Positions 1-4,909 of a stretch of DNA of 13,980 bases are shown here, in pieces (within the stretch, counting starts at the first letter, position 1; each line of letters starts with the position of its first letter). Below the pieces are notes generated by a model. That model had not been told where the DNA came from, searched no databases, and saw nothing but the letters and a program-made list of their open reading frames with translations. Location of the stretch: positions 1 to 13,980 of the forward strand of contig DASRJX010000120.1 in NCBI GenBank assembly GCA_035649235.1. Direction: 5' to 3'. The stretch is from DASRJX01 sp035649235 (GTDB taxonomy: Bacteria > Acidobacteriota > Polarisedimenticolia > Gp22-AA2). Both the position numbers and the translations under genes were made by a program.

Positions 1-1
1 G

Positions 2-508
2 GCCGACCTCACCGCGGACGGGCGGGAGGCTGCCTCGCAGCTCTTCCAGCTCACGGGACAGGTCGCGGGACTGGCGGAGCAGATCGACGACCACGTGCAC
101 TGGGAGCAGATCGCGGGTCAGTACTTCATCCCGCGGGTCAACATGCTGGTCTCGTCCCTGGCCCGCTCCCTCCCGCCGGGCCGCGGTGATGAGTGGCGCG
201 CCTGGTGGGATCGCTGCGTGCCGCTCATCGGCGGCCTGGTCCGGGAGGTCGGCCGGGGCGCGGCCGTGAAGAGCCAGGGGCCGGCCCGGTCCATCGCCGC
301 GAAGCTCGACCCCTTGCTCCCGGAGGCGCGCCGCCAGGAGACCCTGTCGCGCAAGGCTCTCTGGGTCCTCGCCAGCACGCCGGGGGTGAGCAGCGTCCTG
401 CTCGGAATGCGGCGCACGGAGTACGTCGAGGACGCGATGCCTGTCTTCGACTGGGAGCCGCTCGGCGATCCCCTGGAGGTGCTCCGCCGCTTCCGCGCGG
501 CCGCCTGA
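2..508 (+). CDS. Aldo/keto reductase family protein, C-terminal part (5' truncated)
   Basis: This is the 3' end of a gene that begins before the window; the frame is open from base 2 and stops with TGA at 506-508. The last ~45 residues, LSRKALWVLASTPGVSSVLL then GMRRTEYVEDAM, are the typical C-terminal block of aldo/keto reductases, where the last barrel strand and helix contact NADPH. The catalytic Asp/Tyr/Lys/His residues would be upstream and are not visible. A GTG at 95 could be read as a start, but it lies in continuous family-like sequence and is probably internal. The stretch around residues 35-110 is longer and more Arg/Trp-rich than in short AKRs, fitting the long aldo/keto reductases of environmental genomes. 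The substrate cannot be predicted. The gene is convergent with the lipoprotein gene that ends at 546. Confidence 0.72.
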   Translation, partial: ADLTADGREAASQLFQLTGQVAGLAEQIDDHVHWEQIAGQYFIPRVNMLVSSLARSLPPGRGDEWRAWWDRCVPLIGGLVREVGRGAAVKSQGPARSIAAKLDPLLPEARRQETLSRKALWVLASTPGVSSVLLGMRRTEYVEDAMPVFDWEPLGDPLEVLRRFRAAA

Positions 509-516
509 GAGAAAGC

Positions 517-547
517 GAGGGCCTCCGGCAACCCCGCCGCCGGCCTC
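517..547. terminator. Imperfect GC-rich hairpin between convergent genes, possible bidirectional terminator
   Basis: Outer arms GAGG (517-520) and CCTC (544-547) pair. Inside them are a CC/GG pair and a CGGC/GCCG stem around a six-base loop. The hairpin lies in the 37-bp gap between two converging genes, where a shared terminator is expected, and it touches the stop codon of the minus-strand gene. There is no T-tract, so intrinsic termination is uncertain. Confidence 0.3.
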
Positions 548-980
548 AGTTCGCCGGCGCGCCCTGATCGATCCAGTTGCGGATCGTGTCGCGCGTCCCC
601 TGCGACAGCATCGGCCCCGACTTCGGCATCTCTCCGGCGTCCAGCTTGAAGATGAGATATGAGGAGGCCGCATCGCCGGGCTTCACGCGGACGACACCCG
701 GGAACTCGACCGAGGGCACGTTCACTAGGTGCGCGTAGCTCGTGGCCGCGTCCTTGAGGACCAGCCCCAGGTTGGCCTCGGTCGGCGTGATGTGGCAACC
801 CGCGACGGCGCAGCGGGCGGTGAAGATCGGCTGGATGTCGCTCGCGAAGGATGGAGTGGCGATCGCCGGGTCCGAGGCGTCGCTGCCGACCGTCGGCAAG
901 GGCTTCATGTCGAGATCGGTGCAGGCCGCGACGAGCAGGACGGCGGCGATGGCGAACGCTCCGGAGGTCGCCCGCTTCAT
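546..980 (-). CDS. Lipoprotein with single c-type heme motif (cytochrome c / PSCyt1-like)
   Basis: A 144-residue exported protein. Residues 1-19 are a signal sequence ending in a lipobox (VAAC, Cys20), so the mature protein should be lipid-anchored. Residues ~46-144 look like the small cytochrome-like domain common in Planctomycetes and Acidobacteria: FASDIQPIFTARC, then GCH, then LGLVLKD, with Met118 in GEMPKSGP as a plausible axial ligand and a final NWIDQGAP motif. The heme site is C57-x4-C62-H63, with four residues between the cysteines where the classic motif has two. This spacing is frequent in this domain family, but heme attachment is inferred. The ATG overlaps the stop of the upstream barrel gene by 4 bp (ATGA at 977-980), so the two are surely one operon. 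Likely role: periplasmic or surface electron transfer; partner unknown. Confidence 0.75.
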   Translation of the reverse strand: MKRATSGAFAIAAVLLVAACTDLDMKPLPTVGSDASDPAIATPSFASDIQPIFTARCAVAGCHITPTEANLGLVLKDAATSYAHLVNVPSVEFPGVVRVKPGDAASSYLIFKLDAGEMPKSGPMLSQGTRDTIRNWIDQGAPAN

Positions 981-1828
981 CGCGCCCCCCAGCCGTACCC
1001 GATGCCGACCCGCCCCGTTACCAGCGCGTCCGGAGCGTACGATCCTTCCAGCGTCACGCGCAGCCCATCCGTCGGAGTCCAGGTCACGCCACCGAGGATC
1101 GATCCCCGGTCCAGCCGCGCCACCAGCCGCTGATCGTCGAGGCGTCCGAACATATTGACGAAGTGCGTCTCGAATCTCAAGGTCTCGTGCCGATAACCGG
1201 CCGCCGCGTACCAGGCCACCGAGTCGGCGAACAGCCGCGGCCCGCCCAGGATGACGTCGAGGCCGTAGGCCTCCGGGCGGAAGTGATCGCTGCTGACCTG
1301 GCCGCCGAAGCAGACGCTGTTGGCCGGGTCCTCGATCGCCTCCTCCGGACAGGTGATCGGCCCTTCGATGTCCGCCTTGAGGTAGTGTCCGCGCATCCAG
1401 AGATCGAGCCCGCCCGGCCTGGAAACGATGCGGGATGCGCCGGAGAGCGCGTACATGTCCGGAGTCACACCCCGGACCTCTGTCTCCGGAAAGGCGGCCG
1501 CTTCGAGGAGCCAGTTGCCCCGGGGACGCCAGCGCGCCCGGACGCGCGCCAGCACGTGGGTGAAGTTGGTGTTCTGAAGCTTGGCCCCGGCGAAGGTGGT
1601 CTGCCGGTCCTCCTCGTCGAGGGAGGGCAGGTAGGCCGTCTCGATGCCGGCCTCGATCCTGGGGCCCGGCTGGCAGCCGACCGGCGTGAAGGACAGCGCC
1701 GCGGCATAGAACCCCATGAGCTGCGCCTCGGAGGAGTCATCGTCGACCAGCACGTCGGCGCGCGCCGTAACGGTCGCCATCCCGACTATCAGGAGCAGGA
1801 CGATGGTGAGGTGCATAGACTCGCGCAT
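977..1828 (-). CDS. Putative outer-membrane beta-barrel protein, secreted, unknown function
   Basis: The open frame extends back to 2014, but that would run through the divergent promoter. I place the start at ATG 1828 (283 aa) because it gives a signal peptide with a positive n-region (MRESMHLTIVLLLIVGMATV, cleavage near TARA-D); ATG 1816 (279 aa) is the alternative. The mature part is rich in short alternating polar/aromatic stretches (WLLEAAAFPE, LDLWMRGHYLKAD, WYAAAGYRHETLRFETHF, LRVTLEGSYAP, GRVGIGYGW) separated by Gly/Asp turns, the pattern of amphipathic beta strands. Three cysteines (VGCQPG, ITCPEE, SVCFGG) could form a disulfide. I do not recognise a named family. The gene overlaps the downstream cytochrome lipoprotein gene by 4 bp, which suggests the two proteins work at the outer membrane together. 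Confidence 0.62.
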   Translation of the reverse strand: MRESMHLTIVLLLIVGMATVTARADVLVDDDSSEAQLMGFYAAALSFTPVGCQPGPRIEAGIETAYLPSLDEEDRQTTFAGAKLQNTNFTHVLARVRARWRPRGNWLLEAAAFPETEVRGVTPDMYALSGASRIVSRPGGLDLWMRGHYLKADIEGPITCPEEAIEDPANSVCFGGQVSSDHFRPEAYGLDVILGGPRLFADSVAWYAAAGYRHETLRFETHFVNMFGRLDDQRLVARLDRGSILGGVTWTPTDGLRVTLEGSYAPDALVTGRVGIGYGWGAR

Positions 1829-1837
1829 AGACTCGCG
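1814..1837 (-). repeat. Tandem 12-bp duplication carrying two alternative start codons
   Basis: The minus strand reads CGCGAGTCTATG twice with no mismatch. Each copy contains an ATG with GAG three bases before it, so the duplication is in frame and creates two equivalent starts (1828 and 1816) for the barrel gene, encoding Arg-Glu-Ser-Met twice. Confidence 0.85.
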
Positions 1838-1844
1838 CAGGCTC

Positions 1845-1862
1845 GACGTCCACGGTGACGTC
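1845..1862. promoter_or_regulatory. Two GACGTC palindromes 12 bp apart in the divergent region
   Basis: GACGTC occurs at 1845-1850 and 1857-1862, the second inside the 8-bp palindrome TGACGTCA (1856-1863). The spacing is about one helical turn, so both sites would face the same side of DNA. They lie just upstream of the barrel gene start, in the 112-bp region shared with the divergent gene at 1941. The binding protein is unknown, and a chance occurrence in GC-rich DNA is possible. Confidence 0.25.
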
Positions 1863-1879
1863 AGATACGGAGTTTCGGC

Positions 1880-1908
1880 TTGACAGCCTCGAAAGGCGGT
1901 AGCATAAC
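1880..1908 (+). promoter_or_regulatory. Sigma-70-type promoter for the gene at 1941
   Basis: A perfect -35 TTGACA (1880-1885), a 17-bp spacer and a -10 CATAAC (1903-1908, four of six consensus bases). Transcription would begin near 1915, about 25 bases before the ATG. A Shine-Dalgarno AAGGAG follows at 1927-1932. This is the only AT-rich patch in the region. Confidence 0.55.
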
Positions 1909-1940
1909 ATTTGAACAAACCAACGTAAGGAGATCTGGCC

Positions 1941-2972
1941 ATGCGACGTGCTTTCCGCCAGGCGCTGCTGTCGGCGATCATCATGGCCGCGGCACTCGGG
2001 CGTGCCGAGGCCACCTTCCATCTGATGGTGATCGAGGAGGTTTATCCGGGCTCGTACCTGCACCCGGACGCCCAGTACGTGGTGCTCCGGTCCACGGCGT
2101 TGGGCCAGAACCTGCTGAACACCCACCCCATCATGACCTGGGGCGCGGCGGGGAATCCCCTGCCCAACTTCGGCACCTTCGATCACGATGAAACGAACAC
2201 GGCCAGCGGCGCCCGCTACATCATGGCGACGCAGGCCGCCGTCGACCTGTTCCAGTTCACCGCCAGCCAGATCGTGACCGGCTCGCTGCCGTTTCCCAGC
2301 GGCCGGATCTGTTTCGCGCCCTTCCTCGGCGACTTCGTCGACTGCGTCGCCTACGGCAACTTCAACGGCAACAATGGCCCCTGGGGAACGCCGGCGATCA
2401 GCCCGGGCGGCATGGCCCTGCAGCGGGCCATGAAGCGCATCCGGACCCTCACGCCTCACAACAACTCCACCGACTACAACCTGGGGGCGCCACGGCCGGT
2501 CGACGAGGCGAACATCGTGCGCGACGACGTGGACGGGGACGGGATACCGGACATCAGCGACTGCGCCCCCGGCAACGCGGCGGTCTACCTGAAGCCGCTC
2601 GAGGTCTCGAGCCTGAGGGTCGATCGGACCCCGGACGGCCTGGGCGGGTTCACGACCACGCTGGCCTGGGGAGACCAGGATCTTCTCGTCGGCCCTGCGA
2701 CAGTCTATGACTTGATCATGCAGGAGCTGTTCGGTCTGGCTTCTCCCCAGCCCTGGACGACCGCCGGCTGCCTCGTCCCGGACTCTCCCGGTGCGGCGGC
2801 GATGGACGCGGCTCCCGAGCCGCCCGTCGGCATGGTGCGCCTGTATCTCGCGCGAGCCACCAATGTCTGCGCCGACGGCACCTACGGCAACTTCAATCCG
2901 GGTCTGGCCGCCAACCCGCCCCCCGACCCGCGCGATCCCCTGGACGTGGCCGCCACGACGCCTTGTCCTTGA
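1941..2972 (+). CDS. Secreted lamin-tail-like protein with DxDGDGxxD calcium-type motif
   Basis: A 343-residue exported protein. The start is supported by AAGGAG eight bases before ATG and by a clean signal peptide (cleavage near AEA-T at residue 24). Residues ~26-165 (FHLMVIEEVYPG, QYVVLRS, then GRICFAPF, DFVDCVAYGNFNG, GMALQRAM) resemble the lamin-tail-like/extracellular module seen in large secreted proteins of Acidobacteriota-type genomes; Cys124 and Cys135 could be disulfide-bonded. Residues 196-210 (DVDGDGIPDISDCAP) match a thrombospondin type-3-like calcium loop. The C-terminal ~120 residues (LAWGDQDLL, VYDLIMQEL, RLYLARATN, GTYGNF) look like a fibronectin/beta-sandwich tail ending in a Cys-Pro dipeptide. 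No catalytic motif is visible; surface adhesion or a structural role is inference. Its stop codon overlaps the next start (TGATG). Confidence 0.72.
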   Translation: MRRAFRQALLSAIIMAAALGRAEATFHLMVIEEVYPGSYLHPDAQYVVLRSTALGQNLLNTHPIMTWGAAGNPLPNFGTFDHDETNTASGARYIMATQAAVDLFQFTASQIVTGSLPFPSGRICFAPFLGDFVDCVAYGNFNGNNGPWGTPAISPGGMALQRAMKRIRTLTPHNNSTDYNLGAPRPVDEANIVRDDVDGDGIPDISDCAPGNAAVYLKPLEVSSLRVDRTPDGLGGFTTTLAWGDQDLLVGPATVYDLIMQELFGLASPQPWTTAGCLVPDSPGAAAMDAAPEPPVGMVRLYLARATNVCADGTYGNFNPGLAANPPPDPRDPLDVAATTPCP

Positions 2973-3523
2973 TGCGGGTCCTCGCCTTCGCGGGCTCGCT
3001 CCGCAGCGGCTCGCTGAACCGCAAGCTGCTCGCCGTCGCCGTCGAGACCTTGCGCGGCAAGGCCGAGGTCGATCTCCTCGACCTGCGCGAGGTGCCGATG
3101 CCGATCTACGACGGCGACCTCGAGGCGAGCGACGGCCTGCCGGAAGGGGCGAAGCGGTTCCGGCAGCGGATCGCGGCGGCGGAGGCTCTCCTCATCGTGA
3201 CGCCGGAGTACAACAATTCGATCCCCGGCGGGCTCAAGAACACGATCGACTGGGCCTCCAGGCGCCCGGACCAGCCGTTCAAGGGCAAGCCGGTGCTGCT
3301 GCTGTCGGCTTCGCCCGGGCCGTTCGGCGGCGTGCGCTCGGTCCTGGCCCTGCGCCAGTCCCTCACGTCCCTGATGGCGGTCGTCATCCCGAACACCGTC
3401 TCGGTCGGCCGCGCCGACCAGGCGTTCGACGAGAGCGGGGCTCTCAAGGATCCGAAGCAGCGCCAAAGCGTCGAGCACGCCTGCGCCGAGCTGCTCCGTT
3501 TCACGGCGGCGCTCAAAGGATGA
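2972..3523 (+). CDS. NADPH-dependent FMN reductase family protein
   Basis: A 183-residue cytoplasmic flavoprotein of the NADPH-dependent FMN reductase / chromate-quinone reductase family (flavodoxin fold). Residues 7-18 (AGSLRSGSLNRK) form the FMN phosphate-binding loop. Residues 76-94 carry the family signature PEYNNSIPGGLKNTIDW, which contacts the isoalloxazine ring, and SPGPFGGVRS (114-123) is a third conserved block. Length is normal for the family. I chose ATG 2972 because it begins MRVLAFAGS as in homologues; a TTG three codons earlier is possible. The ATG overlaps the previous stop as TGATG and has no good ribosome-binding site, so translation is probably coupled. The physiological acceptor (quinone, flavin or other) cannot be told from sequence. 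Confidence 0.88.
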   Translation: MRVLAFAGSLRSGSLNRKLLAVAVETLRGKAEVDLLDLREVPMPIYDGDLEASDGLPEGAKRFRQRIAAAEALLIVTPEYNNSIPGGLKNTIDWASRRPDQPFKGKPVLLLSASPGPFGGVRSVLALRQSLTSLMAVVIPNTVSVGRADQAFDESGALKDPKQRQSVEHACAELLRFTAALKG

Positions 3524-4659
3524 CCACGAGCGGGAAGACCGCACGAGGCATGGGCGCGATCCGGGCGGCCGTCCTCCCCCGGCCGGGAGCGGCCACGGAG
3601 ATCCGCTCCTTCGCGCCCCCCGATCTCGAGGCGGGGGCGGCGCTCCTGAGCACGCTCTACAGCGAGGTCTGCGGCACCGACGTGCACTTGAGGCACGGGC
3701 GCCTGACGGGCGTTCCCTACCCGCTCATCCCGGGCCACGTCTCCGTCGGGACTCTCGCCGCCCTGCGCGGCACGCTCCACGATCTGGAGGGCCGCCCGTT
3801 CCGCGAAGGGGACGTGGTCGCGTTCCTCGACGTGCATGGGACGTGCGGCACCTGCTGGTACTGCCTGGTGGCGAAGGAATCGACCCGCTGCCCGCACCGG
3901 AAGGTCTACGGCATCACTTACGGCGCCGACGACGGCCTTCTGGGCGGCTGGGCGGAGCGGATCTGGATCCGCCCGGGCGTCCGCCTGCTGCGGCTCCCCG
4001 AGGGGCTCGCGCCCGAGACTTACATAGGCGGAGGCTGCGGCGCGGTCACCGCCTTTCACGCCGTCGAGCGCGGCGGCGTGCGGCTCGGCCAGTCGGTCGT
4101 CGTCCTCGGGACCGGGCCGCTCGGCCTGTCGGCGATCGCCTTCTCGGCGCTCTCAGGCGCGGATCACGTGCTCGCCCTTGGGGCCCCGGACGAGCGGCTG
4201 CGCATGGCGCTCCGGATGGGAGCCGCCGAGGCGCTCTCGATCGAGACGCTGAGCGTGGCCGAGAGACAGGAGGCCGTGCGGGAGAGGACCCGGGGCCGCG
4301 GGGCGGACGTGGTGATCGAAGCCACCGGCGATCCCCGCGCCGTGGCCGAGGGGGCCGGGATGTGCCGCGACGGTGGCGTCCTGGTCGTCGCCGGTCAGTA
4401 CACCGACAACGGCGAGACGGCGCTCAACCCGCATGCGCTCGTCAACCGCAAGCACCTCGAGATCCGCGGCTGCTGGGGGAGCGACTTCTCCCATTTCCAC
4501 GGCGCCCTCGCTGCCATGGCGAGGCACCAGGAGCGCTTCCCGTGGCGCGAATTGATCGGCCGTTTCTACGGGCTGGAGGAGACCGACGCGGCGCTCGACG
4601 CGGTCGAGGCCCGCGCCATGGTCAAGGCCGGCATCGCGCCGAACGGCGGAACGCGCTGA
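3520..4659 (+). CDS. Zinc-dependent alcohol dehydrogenase (MDR family)
   Basis: A 379-residue medium-chain dehydrogenase/reductase. Residues 1-150 form the GroES-like catalytic domain: Cys51 (EVCGTD) and His73 (PGH) are catalytic zinc ligands, with Cys173 (GGCGAV) as the third. C109-x2-C112-x2-C115-x8-C124 binds the structural zinc. The NAD(P) fold starts at VVVLGTGPLG (193-202). The residue after His73 is Val, where most relatives have Glu (GHE), a visible departure. The frame is open far upstream (to 2791), but that part lies over the preceding genes. ATG 3520 overlaps the FMN reductase stop (ATGA); ATG 3550 (MGAIRAA) is an alternative. It is probably co-transcribed with the FMN reductase. 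The substrate is unknown; the sequence recalls the threonine/sorbitol dehydrogenase-like branch more than simple ethanol dehydrogenases. Confidence 0.86.
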   Translation: MTTSGKTARGMGAIRAAVLPRPGAATEIRSFAPPDLEAGAALLSTLYSEVCGTDVHLRHGRLTGVPYPLIPGHVSVGTLAALRGTLHDLEGRPFREGDVVAFLDVHGTCGTCWYCLVAKESTRCPHRKVYGITYGADDGLLGGWAERIWIRPGVRLLRLPEGLAPETYIGGGCGAVTAFHAVERGGVRLGQSVVVLGTGPLGLSAIAFSALSGADHVLALGAPDERLRMALRMGAAEALSIETLSVAERQEAVRERTRGRGADVVIEATGDPRAVAEGAGMCRDGGVLVVAGQYTDNGETALNPHALVNRKHLEIRGCWGSDFSHFHGALAAMARHQERFPWRELIGRFYGLEETDAALDAVEARAMVKAGIAPNGGTR

Positions 4660-4669
4660 ACGGAATAAG

Positions 4670-4744
4670 TGGTAGCGCTACGGGGATTCGAACCCCGGTC
4701 TGATGGCTGAGAACCATCTGTCCTAACCCCTAGACGATAGCGCC
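4670..4744 (-). tRNA. tRNA-Glu (anticodon CTC)
   Basis: A complete cloverleaf on the minus strand. The acceptor is GGCGCTA / TAGCGCT, with a G1-T72 wobble pair at the end. The D arm has TCGTCTAG as in bacterial tRNA-Glu. The anticodon stem is GATGG/CCATC with loop TTCTCAG and anticodon CTC at 4709-4711. The T arm is CGGGG-TTCGAAT-CCCCG. The discriminator is A and CCA is encoded (4670-4672). It decodes GAG. It follows tRNA-Gln by 6 bases and ends 10 bases from the converging dehydrogenase gene; no terminator is visible in that gap. Confidence 0.96.
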
Positions 4745-4750
4745 ACGGCT

Positions 4751-4824
4751 TGGTTCCGGGACAGGGATTCGAACCCCGATTCCTTGGTCCAGAGCCAAGT
4801 GTCCTGCCGTTAGACGATCCCGGA
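4751..4824 (-). tRNA. tRNA-Gln (anticodon CTG)
   Basis: A complete cloverleaf on the minus strand. The acceptor is TCCGGGA / TCCCGGA with the weak U1-A72 first pair typical of tRNA-Gln. The anticodon stem is CTTGG/CCAAG with loop CTCTGGA and anticodon CTG at 4790-4792. The T loop is TTCGAAT, the discriminator is A, and CCA is encoded (4751-4753). It decodes CAG. It is the first gene of a two-tRNA unit with tRNA-Glu, directly downstream of gltX. In bacteria without GlnRS, a non-discriminating GltX charges both of these tRNAs. Confidence 0.96.
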
Positions 4825-4836
4825 TTGCGGGGCCAG

Positions 4837-4865
4837 ATTCTAATGACGCCTCGAAGAGGTGTCAA
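4837..4865 (-). promoter_or_regulatory. Near-consensus promoter of the tRNA-Gln/tRNA-Glu unit
   Basis: On the minus strand a perfect -35 TTGACA (4865-4860) is followed after exactly 17 bases by -10 TAGAAT (4842-4837, five of six). Transcription would start near 4830, about six bases before the mature 5' end of tRNA-Gln at 4824. This strong promoter in the 73-bp gap behind gltX indicates that the tRNAs are expressed independently of, or in addition to, gltX read-through. Confidence 0.75.
4845..4863 (-). other. Hairpin overlapping the tRNA promoter, just after gltX
   Basis: GACGCCTC (4845-4852) and GAGGTGTC (4856-4863) form an 8-bp inverted repeat with one mismatch and a three-base loop. It lies in the spacer of the tRNA promoter and reaches into its -35 box, 34 bp after the gltX stop. 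It could act as a gltX terminator or attenuator, or as a protein site on the tRNA promoter. No T-tract follows in the gltX direction. Confidence 0.35.
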
Positions 4866-4909
4866 CCGCGCGAGCAGGTCAGTTTCAACCCACGACCTCA
4901 ACCGCGCGA
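4862..4909. repeat. 12-bp direct repeat spanning the gltX stop codon
   Basis: TCAACCGCGCGA occurs at 4862-4873 and again at 4898-4909, 36 bp apart. The second copy contains the gltX stop (TCA, 4898-4900) and its last codons; the first overlaps the -35 of the tRNA promoter. It may be a small duplication remnant. Confidence 0.5.

Noticed and set aside
2791..3519. Long open frame fused in front of the zinc dehydrogenase
   Set aside because: It overlaps the secreted protein and the FMN reductase in another frame and encodes Arg/Pro-rich sequence without family features; the dehydrogenase homology begins near 3550.
4670..4824. tRNA genes as a mobile-element attachment site
   Set aside because: No integrase, no repeated tRNA 3' end and no foreign-looking genes are nearby.
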